NCBI GenBank assembly: GCA_016293865.1
Contig: JAEDDG010000016.1
Span: forward strand, 1 to 41,152
Direction: 5' to 3'
Length of the DNA: 41,152 nt
From: Oscillospiraceae bacterium
GTDB lineage: Bacteria; Bacillota; Clostridia; Oscillospirales; Oscillospiraceae
Shown: positions 8,752 through 17,524 of the stretch, in pieces
How the letters are laid out: each line of letters begins with the position of its first letter
Position numbering within the stretch: the first letter of the stretch is position 1
Notes under the pieces: generated by a model
Told to the model about the DNA's origin: nothing
The model's database searches: none
Seen by the model: the letters and a program-made list of their open reading frames with translations, nothing else
Position numbers and translations under genes: made by a program

Positions 8752-8826
8752 CCCAGACGGTCGACATTTTTCCCAGCCATCTGCTCCCATGTGGTGCTCC
8801 ACAATCCGTCAGTTACAGACGCGCCT
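8741..8826 (-). promoter_or_regulatory. ZTP (pfl) riboswitch aptamer controlling the purine operon
   Basis: On the minus strand the untranslated leader of purE carries the conserved elements of the ZTP/pfl class in order: GTAACTGACGG (8816-8806), a GTGG-AGCA-CCAC hairpin (8802-8791) followed by ATGGGAGCA, and the hallmark CGACCGTCTGGGCA ending at 8750. ACGG (8809-8806) can pair with CCGT (8760-8757). The class is known to bind ZTP and Z nucleotides, alarmones of 10-formyl-tetrahydrofolate shortage, and usually turns expression on. The last CA of the aptamer core is also the first two bases of the terminator stem, so the two folds compete directly. Confidence 0.94.
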
Positions 8827-8841
8827 ATTCAATACACAAAT

Positions 8842-8870
8842 ATAATAACATTTTGACGGAAGGGTTTCAA
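8842..8870 (-). promoter_or_regulatory. Promoter of the purine operon (sigma-A type)
   Basis: Minus strand -35 TTGAAA (8870-8865), 17-bp spacer, -10 TATTAT (8847-8842). Predicted start near 8835 puts the riboswitch at the very 5' end of the RNA, with a leader of about 170 nt. Confidence 0.75.
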
Positions 8871-8879
8871 CCTGTCAAA
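8852..8879. repeat. Inverted repeat spanning the purine promoter -35 region
   Basis: TTTGACGG (8852-8859) and CCTGTCAAA (8871-8879) are near-perfect inverted arms around the -35 hexamer of the purine promoter. The position suits a repressor or activator site, but no known purine-regulator motif is recognised. Confidence 0.45.
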
Positions 8880-8955
8880 TTATCTAAGAAAAAACGTTTT
8901 TTTGCTTTCTTTTCAGCATGAGGTCACAAATTTGGTTTTCGTTGCTGGTTCCGCC

Positions 8956-8984
8956 TTGACAAGGGAAAAAACATGGTGTTTAAT
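8956..8984 (+). promoter_or_regulatory. Promoter of the pyrimidine operon (sigma-A type)
   Basis: Consensus -35 TTGACA (8956-8961), 17-bp spacer, -10 TTTAAT (8979-8984). Predicted start near 8991 gives a short leader of about 28 nt before pyrC, too short for a PyrR-type attenuator. From about 8885 to 8955 I see no further structure. Confidence 0.75.
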
Positions 8985-9018
8985 TTTAGAAAATACGCGC
9001 AGATCGGAGGGACGGCAG

Positions 9019-10272
9019 ATGAAAAATCCTGTACTTGACAGCAGCTTCTCCGGTGTCGTTTTTTCTCCGGATGCCTGTTCATCAGACGGTGTGCCGCTTC
9101 AAATTTCGGGCGGCAGTGTTTCCTGTTTTCCCGAAGAATTGAGCGGGTGTTTCCTGTTTCCCGGTTTCTGTGATGTACATGTCCATCTCAGGGAGCCGGG
9201 TTTTTCTTATAAGGAGACCATTGCGACAGGCACGCTGGCTGCGGCCCGCGGCGGGTATACGGCCGTCTGCACCATGCCGAATCTGAACCCGGTGCCGGAC
9301 TGCAGGGAGAGTCTGAATGTTCAGCTGGATCTGATCCGCAGGGAAGCGCGGATTCCTGTTCTGCCGTTCGGCGCTGTTACGGTCGGAGAAAAAGGTGAGC
9401 AGCTGGCGGATCTGGAAGCCATGGCGCCGGATGTTGCCGGCTTTTCGGATGACGGCCGGGGAATACAGGACAGCGGGCTGATGCGGGAGGCAATGACGCG
9501 CATTCACGCGCTGGGCAAGGTGCTGTCCGCCCACTGCGAGGACAATGCGCTTCTGCGCGGCGGTTATATCCATGACGGCGCTTATGCGCACGCCCACGGA
9601 CACCGTGGCATCTGCTCGGAGAGTGAATGGGGCCCCATTGCGCGCGATCTGCAGATTGCTGCGGATACAGGCAGCGCCTATCATGTGTGTCATGTTTCAG
9701 CCAAAGAGAGCGTGCGCCTGATCCGCGAGGCTAAAAAAAGCGGAATTGACGTCACCTGTGAGACGGCGCCGCATTATCTGCTGCTCACAGATATGCAGCT
9801 TGAGGAGAACGGACGGTTCAAAATGAACCCGCCGATCCGCTCCCGGGAGGATCGGGACGCGCTGCTTGAGGGTGTGGCGGACGGCACCATTGACATGATC
9901 GCGACGGATCATGCGCCGCATTCCGCGGCGGAAAAAGCGGCAGGCCTTGAAAAAAGCCTGATGGGCGTTGTGGGTCTGGAAACCGCCTTTCCGGTCCTGT
10001 ATACGCACCTTGTCCGCAGGGGGATTCTTTCCCTTGAAAAGCTCACGGCGCTGATGAGTGCCGCGCCGCGGCGGCGGTTCGGAATTGCCGGCGGTATGCA
10101 GAGCGGCGATTACACAGTATTTGATCTGAATGAAACCTATTCCATCGATCCGGATGCGTTTGCTTCCAGGGGCAGGGCGACACCCTTTGCCGGGATGCAG
10201 GTGTACGGACGCTGTAAAATGACAGTCTCAGGAGGAAAGATCGTATGGTCAGAGAATTTGACAGAAAAATAG
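9019..10272 (+). CDS. pyrC: Dihydroorotase PyrC
   Basis: Closes carbamoyl aspartate to dihydroorotate, a zinc amidohydrolase of the cyclic amidase superfamily. The 417-aa protein has the metal-binding HVHLREPG (His54, His56), FSDDGRGIQD (about 142-151), CHVSAKES, and ATDHAPHS with the catalytic Asp near 297. A lysine that would be carboxylated is not obvious; the type I form found in Gram-positives uses an Asp instead. The ATG at 9019 follows GGAGGG by 7 nt; an in-frame ATG at 8902 lies upstream of the promoter. Its 3' end overlaps carA by 28 nt. It is the first gene of the operon, an unusual place because the reaction is third in the pathway. Confidence 0.96.
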   Translation: MKNPVLDSSFSGVVFSPDACSSDGVPLQISGGSVSCFPEELSGCFLFPGFCDVHVHLREPGFSYKETIATGTLAAARGGYTAVCTMPNLNPVPDCRESLNVQLDLIRREARIPVLPFGAVTVGEKGEQLADLEAMAPDVAGFSDDGRGIQDSGLMREAMTRIHALGKVLSAHCEDNALLRGGYIHDGAYAHAHGHRGICSESEWGPIARDLQIAADTGSAYHVCHVSAKESVRLIREAKKSGIDVTCETAPHYLLLTDMQLEENGRFKMNPPIRSREDRDALLEGVADGTIDMIATDHAPHSAAEKAAGLEKSLMGVVGLETAFPVLYTHLVRRGILSLEKLTALMSAAPRRRFGIAGGMQSGDYTVFDLNETYSIDPDAFASRGRATPFAGMQVYGRCKMTVSGGKIVWSENLTEK

Positions 10273-11342
10273 TGCTTGAGGACGGCAGTACGTATTACGG
10301 CTACGGCTTCGGCGCGCACTGCGACAGAGTATGTGAAATTGTATTCAACACATCGATGGTCGGGTATCAGGAGATCGTTTCGGATCCCTCCTATACCTAC
10401 CAGATGGTTGTGATGACATACCCGCTGATCGGCAATTACGGCACTGCGGACGACGATTTTGAGACCAAAACCCCGACAATCGGCGGCTTGATTGTGCGTG
10501 AGTACAACGATTCTCCCAGCAATTTCCGCTACACGAAAACCCTTTCGGAAATTCTGGAAGAAAACCATATTCCCGCCATTTCCGGCGTGGATACGCGAAA
10601 AATTACCCGCAGCATCCGTGATTTGGGCAGCCGCAAGGTCCTGATTACCGACGCGGACACGCCGGATGAAGAGGCCGCGTCCATTCTGCGCGCCACGGAG
10701 ATCCCGCACGACGCCGTTTCCCGGGTCAGCTGCAAAAAGCGCTGGTATTCCCGTACGTCCAACCACAAATACAATGTTGTCGCGGTTGACTGCGGCATCA
10801 AGCTCAATATTGTCCGGTCGCTGAACGCAAGGCACTGCAATGTGACCGTGGTGCCTTTTGATACGCCGGCTGAGACGATTATGGGCATGGAGCCGGACGG
10901 CGTGTTTCTCTCCAACGGTCCCGGAGATCCGGAGGATGTGACGCCGGTGATCCGGCTTGTCCGGGAAATCCGCGGGAAAGTCCCTGTTTTCGGAATCTGT
11001 CTGGGCCATCAGATGATCAGTCTTGCATACGGCGCAAAGACGTATAAGCTCAAGTTCGGTCACCGCGGCGGCAACCATCCGGTGCGCAACCTGAAGACCG
11101 GAAAAATTGAGATCACCAGCCAGAACCACAGCTACGCCGTGGATCTACAGTCACTGGAGGGCACCGGCCTGACGGCGACGCATATCAATATTCTTGACAA
11201 CACGGTCGAAGGCATCGAATGCCTGCAGGACCGGATTTTCAGCGTGCAGTATCATCCGGAAAGCGCGCCCGGCCCCCAGGACAGCAGCTATCTCTTTGAC
11301 CAGTTTATCCGCATGATGGAGGAGGCGAAGGAAAATGCCTAA
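10245..11342 (+). CDS. carA: Carbamoyl-phosphate synthase small subunit CarA
   Basis: Supplies ammonia from glutamine to CarB. The 365-aa protein has the CPSase small-chain N-terminal domain (TSMVGYQEIVSDPSY, SGVDTRKITRSIR) and a class I glutaminase domain with the nucleophile Cys252 in GICLGHQ and His337/Glu339 in YHPES. The ATG at 10245 lies inside the end of pyrC, 9 nt after AGGAGG, which suggests translational coupling. It overlaps carB by 8 nt. No separate arginine-specific copy is visible, so this pair may serve both pathways. Confidence 0.97.
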   Translation: MVREFDRKIVLEDGSTYYGYGFGAHCDRVCEIVFNTSMVGYQEIVSDPSYTYQMVVMTYPLIGNYGTADDDFETKTPTIGGLIVREYNDSPSNFRYTKTLSEILEENHIPAISGVDTRKITRSIRDLGSRKVLITDADTPDEEAASILRATEIPHDAVSRVSCKKRWYSRTSNHKYNVVAVDCGIKLNIVRSLNARHCNVTVVPFDTPAETIMGMEPDGVFLSNGPGDPEDVTPVIRLVREIRGKVPVFGICLGHQMISLAYGAKTYKLKFGHRGGNHPVRNLKTGKIEITSQNHSYAVDLQSLEGTGLTATHINILDNTVEGIECLQDRIFSVQYHPESAPGPQDSSYLFDQFIRMMEEAKENA

Positions 11343-14300
11343 GCGCACCGACCTGAAGAAGATACTTGTGATCGGCTCCGGCCCGATTGTTATCGGCCAG
11401 GCGGCCGAGTTTGACTATGCAGGCACGCAGGCCTGCCTCGCCCTGAAGGAAGAGGGATACGAGGTTGTGCTGGCAAACTCCAATCCCGCCACGATTATGA
11501 CGGACACGGCCATTGCCGATAAGGTTTATATGGAGCCGCTGACGCTGGAGTTTGTGGCAAAAATTCTCCGCTATGAGCGGCCGGACGCCATTGTGCCGGG
11601 CATCGGCGGTCAGACAGGTCTGAACCTGGCCATGCAGCTGGAGAAAAAAGGCGTTCTGAAGGAATGCGGCGTGGAGCTGCTGGGAACCAGCAGCGAGAGT
11701 ATTGAGCGGGCGGAGGACCGCGAGCTGTTCAAGGAACTGTGCCTGGAGCTGGGCGAGCCGGTTGTGCCGTCCATCATCACCACCAGCATGGAGGAGGGTG
11801 TTGCGGCGGCCAGGGAAATCGGTTATCCCGTGGTGCTGCGGCCCGCGTTCACCCTTGGCGGCACCGGCGGCGGCTTTGCGGACAATGAGGAAGAATTCCG
11901 CGAAATTATGAAAAACGCGCTGATGCTCTCTCCGGTACACCAGGTTCTGGTCGAAAAGAGCATCAAGGGTTATAAGGAAATTGAGTATGAGGTGATGCGT
12001 GACGCCAACGACACGGCCATTACCATCTGCAACATGGAGAACATTGATCCTGTTGGCATTCACACCGGCGACTCCATTGTGGTCTGCCCCAGCCAGACGC
12101 TGACCAACAAGGAATATCACCTTCTGCGCGACAGCGCCCTGCGCCTGATCCGTGCGCTGAAGATTGAGGGCGGCTGCAACGTCCAGTTTGCGCTGGATCC
12201 CCAGTCTTTCAACTATTATGTGATCGAGGTCAACCCCCGTGTGTCGCGTTCCTCTGCGCTGGCCTCCAAGGCAAGCGGCTATCCGATTGCGCGCGTGTCC
12301 GCCAAAATCGCTGTCGGTATGCATCTGGATGAGATCCAGATTGCGAACACGCCGGCCAGCTTTGAGCCGACGCTTGACTATGTGGTTACCAAGATGCCCC
12401 GTTTCCCGTTCGACAAGTTCACTTCCGCCAGCAATAAGCTGGGCACGCAGATGAAGGCGACAGGCGAAGTGATGGCCATCGGCCGGACCATTGAGGAGAG
12501 TCTTCTGAAGGCAGTGCGCTCCCTTGAAATCGGCGTCTGCCATATCTACATGGACAAGTTCAACGATTATACCGACCAGCAGCTGATGGACTACATCCGC
12601 ATCGGTACAGACGACAGGATTTATGCCATTGCAGAGCTTGTATACCGCGGCGCGGATATCGGCCTTGTCTGCACGGCAACGCAGATCGACATGCTGTTTC
12701 TGGATAAATTCCGCCGCATCGTGGCCTTTGAGGACGAGATTAAGGCGGCGCCGGGCGACCTGAAAGTCCTGTATGAAGCGAAGAAAATGGGCTTTTCCGA
12801 TAAGTTTATCGCGAAGCTCTGGAAGACTACGGAGATTGACGTGTTCAATATCCGTAAGTCCAACCACATTTTCCCGGTTTACAAGATGATCGACACATGC
12901 GCCAGCGAGTTTGACAGCTACATTCCTTATTTCTACTCCACCTATGAGGATGAAAACGAGTCGGTCGTTTCGGACAGGAAAAAGATTGTTGTGCTGGGCT
13001 CCGGCCCCATCCGCATCGGGCAGGGCGTGGAGTTCGACTATTCCACTGTGCATGCGGTCAAGACCATCAAGGCCTCCGGCTACGAGGCGATTATCATCAA
13101 CAACAACCCGGAGACTGTATCCACGGACTACACCTGTTCTGACAAGCTGTATTTTGAGCCGCTGACGGTGGAAGACGTCATGAATATTATTGAGCTTGAA
13201 AAGCCGGTCGGCGTCATCGCGTCGCTGGGCGGCCAGACGGCCATCAACCTGGCGGAGCCGCTGGGTGAGCGCGGCGTAAAGATCATCGGCACAGACTGTG
13301 TGGCCATTGAAAACGCGGAAAACAGGGACGCTTTTGAGAAAATCCTCGACCGCCTGCAGATTCCGCAGCCCAAGGGCGTTGCAGTGACCAATATTGAAGA
13401 CGGCGTCAAGGCCGCGGAGAAAATCGGCTATCCTGTCCTGGTGCGGCCCAGTTTTGTCCTGGGCGGACGCGCCATGGAGATCGTTTCAAAAGAGGATGTG
13501 CTGCGCCAGTACCTGAAAACCGCCGTTGAGGTGGATGTGGACAAGCCTGTTCTTGTCGATAAATACATTGTCGGCAAAGAGGTTGAGGTGGACGCAGTCT
13601 GTGACGGAACAGATGTGTTTGTGCCCGGCATCATGGAGATGGTGGAGCGCACCGGCGTCCATTCCGGCGACAGCACCAGCGTGTATCCGCCGTACAGCCT
13701 GTCGGATAAGGTCAAGGAGACGATTGTCAAATACACGCGGATGCTGGGTCTCGGCATCGGAATCGTCGGACTTTTCAATATTCAGTTCATTGTCGATAAA
13801 AATGACGATGTGTATATCATCGAGGTCAATCCGCGTTCGTCCCGCAGCGTGCCGTTCCTTTCAAAGTCCACGGGATACAGCCTGGCCGATATTGCGACCA
13901 AGGCGATTCTGGGCGTGACGCTGAAGGAGCAGGGGATCACAGAGCTGTATCCGCCTGAGAAGAAGCGCTGGTATGTGAAGGTTCCCGCTTTTTCGTTTTC
14001 AAAGCTCAACGGCCTGGATGCGTACCTCTCGCCGGAAATGAAATCCACCGGCGAGGCCATCGGCTACGACGACAAGCTTTACCGCGCGTTCTATAAGGCG
14101 CTGAAGGCATCCGGCGTGAAGGTTCAGGATTATGGAACAGTGCTGGTTACGCTGGCCGATGAGGACAAGGAGGAAGCGCTGCCGCTGGTGCGCCGGTTCT
14201 ACAACCTGGGCTTCAACATCGAGGCGACCATCGGCACGGCCAACTTCCTGAAGGCCAACGGAATCCGCACCCACGTGCTGGGCAAACTCAGCGAGGGGAG

Positions 14301-14517
14301 CGACGAGATTCTGCGCTCGATCCGTGCCGGCTATGTCAGCTATATCATCAATACCCGCGCCATTTTCTCCGGTGTTCACTATGACGACGGCGTGGCAATC
14401 CGCCGCTGTGCAGTGGAAAACGGCGTGACGACCTTTACCTCGCTGGATACGGTGCGGATTCTTCTTGATGTTCTTGAGGAGATCACAAACAACATCTCCA
14501 CTATTGACGCAGTGTAA
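11335..14517 (+). CDS. carB: Carbamoyl-phosphate synthase large subunit CarB
   Basis: Makes carbamoyl phosphate from bicarbonate, ATP and ammonia. The 1060-aa length and two tandem ATP-grasp halves are typical. The first half starts KKILVIGSGPIVIGQAAEFDYAG; the second, about residue 550, starts KKIVVLGSGPIRIGQGVEFDYS. Each half has the paired VRPAFTLGGTGGG or VRPSFVLGGRAME loop and an EVNPR motif. The last 130 residues or so match the allosteric MGS-like domain. The ATG at 11335 follows GGAGG about 11 nt upstream and overlaps carA by 8 nt. Confidence 0.98.
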   Translation: MPKRTDLKKILVIGSGPIVIGQAAEFDYAGTQACLALKEEGYEVVLANSNPATIMTDTAIADKVYMEPLTLEFVAKILRYERPDAIVPGIGGQTGLNLAMQLEKKGVLKECGVELLGTSSESIERAEDRELFKELCLELGEPVVPSIITTSMEEGVAAAREIGYPVVLRPAFTLGGTGGGFADNEEEFREIMKNALMLSPVHQVLVEKSIKGYKEIEYEVMRDANDTAITICNMENIDPVGIHTGDSIVVCPSQTLTNKEYHLLRDSALRLIRALKIEGGCNVQFALDPQSFNYYVIEVNPRVSRSSALASKASGYPIARVSAKIAVGMHLDEIQIANTPASFEPTLDYVVTKMPRFPFDKFTSASNKLGTQMKATGEVMAIGRTIEESLLKAVRSLEIGVCHIYMDKFNDYTDQQLMDYIRIGTDDRIYAIAELVYRGADIGLVCTATQIDMLFLDKFRRIVAFEDEIKAAPGDLKVLYEAKKMGFSDKFIAKLWKTTEIDVFNIRKSNHIFPVYKMIDTCASEFDSYIPYFYSTYEDENESVVSDRKKIVVLGSGPIRIGQGVEFDYSTVHAVKTIKASGYEAIIINNNPETVSTDYTCSDKLYFEPLTVEDVMNIIELEKPVGVIASLGGQTAINLAEPLGERGVKIIGTDCVAIENAENRDAFEKILDRLQIPQPKGVAVTNIEDGVKAAEKIGYPVLVRPSFVLGGRAMEIVSKEDVLRQYLKTAVEVDVDKPVLVDKYIVGKEVEVDAVCDGTDVFVPGIMEMVERTGVHSGDSTSVYPPYSLSDKVKETIVKYTRMLGLGIGIVGLFNIQFIVDKNDDVYIIEVNPRSSRSVPFLSKSTGYSLADIATKAILGVTLKEQGITELYPPEKKRWYVKVPAFSFSKLNGLDAYLSPEMKSTGEAIGYDDKLYRAFYKALKASGVKVQDYGTVLVTLADEDKEEALPLVRRFYNLGFNIEATIGTANFLKANGIRTHVLGKLSEGSDEILRSIRAGYVSYIINTRAIFSGVHYDDGVAIRRCAVENGVTTFTSLDTVRILLDVLEEITNNISTIDAV

Positions 14518-14529
14518 GCAGGTGCGGAT

Positions 14530-15258
14530 ATGAAGCAGGGGCTTTTTACCATCATTGACAACTCACGCATTGCTCCGGACGTTTACAGGATGATCCTTGA
14601 AGGGGATACGTCCGCCGTCACGGCGCCTGGCCAGTTTGTGAATATCAGGCTGGACGGACTGTTTCTGCGCCGGCCCATCTCGGTGTGTGACTGCGTGCAG
14701 AACAAGCTGGCGCTTGTCTATAAGGTTGTGGGCAGGGGAACGGCGCAGATGGCCGCCATGTCCCGCGGCAGCCTGGACGTGCTGACCGGCCTGGGAAACG
14801 GCTACAGCCTGGAAAAGGCCGGCAGGCGGCCTTTGCTTGTGGGCGGCGGGGCAGGCGTGCCGCCGCTGTATATGCTCTGCCGGAAGCTGGCGGAGCAGGG
14901 TGCGGAACCGCGTGTGATTCTGGGCTTTAATACAGCCGCTGAAGTGTTTTATGAAAATGAGTTTGCCGCACTCGGTGCCGAAGTGACGGTGACCACGGTT
15001 GACGGCAGCCGCGGCGTCAAAGGGTTTGCGGCGGATGCCATGGCCGGTATGGATTACACATATTTTTATACATGCGGTCCTGAACCCATGCTTCGGGCGG
15101 TGGACCGCGCGGCAGTGACTTCCGGACAGCTGAGCTTTGAGGAACGCATGGGCTGCGGGTTCGGCGCATGCATGGGCTGTACCTGCCGGACAAAGTATGG
15201 GAATAAGAGAATCTGCAGGGATGGTCCGGTGCTTGAGCGGGAGGAAATCATATGGTAG
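14530..15258 (+). CDS. pyrK: Dihydroorotate dehydrogenase electron transfer subunit PyrK
   Basis: Passes electrons from PyrD to NAD+ through FAD and a [2Fe-2S] cluster. The 242-aa protein has the flavin motif RRPIS (47-51), a nucleotide-binding GGGAGVPPL, TCGPEPML, and cluster ligands Cys209, Cys214, Cys217 and Cys229 in the spacing CGFGACMGCTC...C. It begins 12 nt after carB with only a weak ribosome binding site. It overlaps pyrD by 7 nt, in keeping with an equimolar PyrK-PyrD complex. Confidence 0.97.
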   Translation: MKQGLFTIIDNSRIAPDVYRMILEGDTSAVTAPGQFVNIRLDGLFLRRPISVCDCVQNKLALVYKVVGRGTAQMAAMSRGSLDVLTGLGNGYSLEKAGRRPLLVGGGAGVPPLYMLCRKLAEQGAEPRVILGFNTAAEVFYENEFAALGAEVTVTTVDGSRGVKGFAADAMAGMDYTYFYTCGPEPMLRAVDRAAVTSGQLSFEERMGCGFGACMGCTCRTKYGNKRICRDGPVLEREEIIW

Positions 15259-16163
15259 ACACAAGAGTGACGCTTTGCGGCATTGAGCTTGACAATCCCG
15301 TAATCCCCGCCAGCGGTACGTTCGGTTACGGCGCTGAGTTTGCTGCGCTTTACGACATCAACTGTCTCGGGACGTTTTCCTTCAAGGGCACAACGGCTGA
15401 ACCGCGGTTCGGAAACCCGACGCCGCGCATCGCGGAGTGCCGGGAGGGGATGCTGAACTCTGTGGGCCTGCAGAATCCAGGTGTCCGACATGTGCTGGAG
15501 CATGAGCTGCCGGAGATGCAGGCATACTTTCATAAACCGGTGATGGCAAATGTATCCGGTTTTTCCGTGGATGAGTATGTCCGCGTGTGTGCGCTGCTGG
15601 ATGAACAGGAGCAGGTGGGCTGGCTTGAGGTGAATATCAGCTGCCCGAATGTGCATAACGGCGGTATGGCTTTCGGAACGGTTCCGGAAGCTGCGGCTGA
15701 GGTCACCCGCGCGGTAAAAAATGCAGCAAAAAAGCCGGTCATCATGAAGCTGTCGCCCAACGCGGCGGATATCGTGTCCGTTGCGAAAGCCTGTGAGGAT
15801 GCGGGCGCGGACGGCGTGAGTCTGATCAACACAATTCTCGGCATGCGCATTGATCTGAAAACGCGCAGGCCGGTGCTCGCCAACAGGTATGGCGGGATGT
15901 CCGGCCCGGCTGTTTTTCCTGTTGCGCTGCGTATGGTCAGCCAGGTGGCGTCGGCTGTTTCCATCCCGGTTGTCGGTATGGGCGGCGTGTGCTGTGCGGA
16001 GGATGTGCTTGAAATGATCATGGCCGGTGCAGCAGCAGTTGAAGTAGGCGCGGCAAATCTTGCAGATCCCTATGCTGCAAAAAAGATTGTCAGCGCACTG
16101 CCCGGCGTGATGGAAAAATATAAAATCAGCAGTCTGAATGAAATAAGAGGATGTGCCAACTGA
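15252..16163 (+). CDS. pyrD: Dihydroorotate dehydrogenase 1B catalytic subunit PyrD
   Basis: Oxidises dihydroorotate to orotate with FMN and, with PyrK, reduces NAD+. The 303-aa protein is soluble, with no membrane helix. It has the catalytic base Cys131 in NISCPN, which marks class 1, plus NPVIPASGTFGYG, SVGLQNPG and the FMN phosphate region VVGMGGV. The directly preceding, overlapping pyrK supports class 1B. The ATG at 15252 has GGAGG about 8 nt upstream inside pyrK. Confidence 0.97.
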   Translation: MVDTRVTLCGIELDNPVIPASGTFGYGAEFAALYDINCLGTFSFKGTTAEPRFGNPTPRIAECREGMLNSVGLQNPGVRHVLEHELPEMQAYFHKPVMANVSGFSVDEYVRVCALLDEQEQVGWLEVNISCPNVHNGGMAFGTVPEAAAEVTRAVKNAAKKPVIMKLSPNAADIVSVAKACEDAGADGVSLINTILGMRIDLKTRRPVLANRYGGMSGPAVFPVALRMVSQVASAVSIPVVGMGGVCCAEDVLEMIMAGAAAVEVGAANLADPYAAKKIVSALPGVMEKYKISSLNEIRGCAN

Positions 16164-16164
16164 T

Positions 16165-16863
16165 ATGGGAAAAGACGTAATCATTGCCTGTGATTTCAGC
16201 AGCGCAGAAGACACGCTGACGTTTCTGGACCGGTTCCGGGACAGGAAACCTTTTGTAAAAATCGGAATGGAGCTTTTCTATGCGGAAGGTCCCCAGATTG
16301 TACGCGCGCTGAAAGCGCGCGGCCATCAGATTTTTCTGGATCTGAAGCTGCATGATATTCCGAATACCGTCAGAAAGGCCATGGCCGTTCTTTCACGGCT
16401 GGATGTGGATATGTGCAACCTCCATGCCGCGGGCACGAAGGCTATGATGGAGGCGGCCGTTGAGGGCCTGACCAGACCGGACGGCACAAGACCGCTGCTC
16501 ATTGCGGTCACACAGCTGACGTCCACCAGCCAGGCACGGATGCAGGAGGAACTGCTGATCGGCGAGACGCTGGAAAACACCGTGATGCACTATGCGCGCA
16601 ATGCCAGGAGCGCAGGGCTGGACGGCGTTGTCTGTTCTCCGCTTGAGTCTGCTGCCGTGCACAGCGCATGCGGCGCGGAATTTCTGACCGTGACGCCGGG
16701 CGTGCGCTTTTCAAGTGCCTCTGCCGGCGATCAGGTGCGCATCACCACGCCGGAACAGGCCCGGGTTCTTGGTTCTGATTACATTGTTGTCGGCAGGCCG
16801 ATTACCGCTGCTGACGACCCGCAGGCAGCGTATGCGCGCTGTATAAGTGAGTTTGTTGACTGA
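16165..16863 (+). CDS. pyrF: Orotidine 5'-phosphate decarboxylase PyrF
   Basis: Decarboxylates OMP to UMP, the last step. The 232-aa product starts MGKDVIIACDFSS and has the catalytic network Asp10, Lys32, and Asp59/Lys61/Asp64 in FLDLKLHDIPNTV, typical of the PyrF group 1. The phosphate loop VVGRPIT lies near the C terminus. The ATG at 16165 is chosen because it matches the family's usual N terminus. A GTG at 16153 would add four residues and overlap pyrD by 11 nt, but sits only 2 nt after the AGAGG. The gene immediately follows the pyrD stop. Confidence 0.95.
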   Translation: MGKDVIIACDFSSAEDTLTFLDRFRDRKPFVKIGMELFYAEGPQIVRALKARGHQIFLDLKLHDIPNTVRKAMAVLSRLDVDMCNLHAAGTKAMMEAAVEGLTRPDGTRPLLIAVTQLTSTSQARMQEELLIGETLENTVMHYARNARSAGLDGVVCSPLESAAVHSACGAEFLTVTPGVRFSSASAGDQVRITTPEQARVLGSDYIVVGRPITAADDPQAAYARCISEFVD

Positions 16864-16879
16864 AAAAGAGGAGGCGTTT

Positions 16880-17524
16880 ATGGAAACTGCAAAGCTGATT
16901 GCAAAGGATCTGCTCTCCATTCAGGCGGTCTTTTTCCGCCCGGATGAGCCGTTTACCTGGGCCAGCGGCATCAAAAGCCCGGTATACTGTGACAACCGTC
17001 TGACGCTGACGGCGCCGCAGGTGCGCAATGACGTTGAAAATGCCCTGGCGGACGTTGTCAGGCGTGAATACCCCGAGGCGCAGGTGCTGATGGGAACGAG
17101 CACAGCCGGTATTGCCCATGCTGCCATTGTGGGGCATCTGCTGAATATGCCCATGGGGTATGTCCGCTCAGGCAGCAAGGATCACGGCCGCAAAAACCAG
17201 ATTGAAGGACGTTTGGAAAAGGGCCAGAAGGTTGTGGTGATTGAAGATCTGATTTCGACCGGCGGCAGTGTGGTGGAAGTTGTGAATGTGCTGCGGGAAG
17301 CCGGCGCGGAGGTTCTGGGTATTGCCAGCATCTGCACGTACGGAATGGCCAGAGGAATCGCCAGACTGGAGCAGGCACAGGTTCGCAATGTGAGCCTGAC
17401 GAATTTTGACGTCATTGCCCAGGTGGCCGCCGACTGCGGTTATATCCGCCTGGAGGATGTGAAGCGCCTGCTCGCATTCCGTGACAACCCGTCGGATGAA
17501 TCCTGGATGGAGGGCGCAAAATGA
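16880..17524 (+). CDS. pyrE: Orotate phosphoribosyltransferase PyrE
   Basis: Joins orotate and PRPP to give OMP. The 214-aa protein has the N-terminal FTWASGIKSPVYCDNR, the TAGIAHAAIV segment, the catalytic loop KDHGRKNQIEG, and the PRPP motif VVVIEDLISTGGSVVE. The ATG at 16880 follows GAGGAGG by about 6 nt and lies 16 nt after pyrF. The last bases overlap pyrB by 4 nt (ATGA). Confidence 0.97.
   Translation: METAKLIAKDLLSIQAVFFRPDEPFTWASGIKSPVYCDNRLTLTAPQVRNDVENALADVVRREYPEAQVLMGTSTAGIAHAAIVGHLLNMPMGYVRSGSKDHGRKNQIEGRLEKGQKVVVIEDLISTGGSVVEVVNVLREAGAEVLGIASICTYGMARGIARLEQAQVRNVSLTNFDVIAQVAADCGYIRLEDVKRLLAFRDNPSDESWMEGAK

Noticed and set aside
8820..9018. PyrR-type attenuator or purine-repressor box in the divergent region
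   Set aside because: No PyrR-binding stem-loop or terminator lies in the 28-nt pyr leader, and no recognised purine-repressor motif is present.
11305..13053. 582-codon open frame on the minus strand
   Set aside because: Antisense to carB, with low-complexity His/Arg-rich translation and no ribosome binding site.
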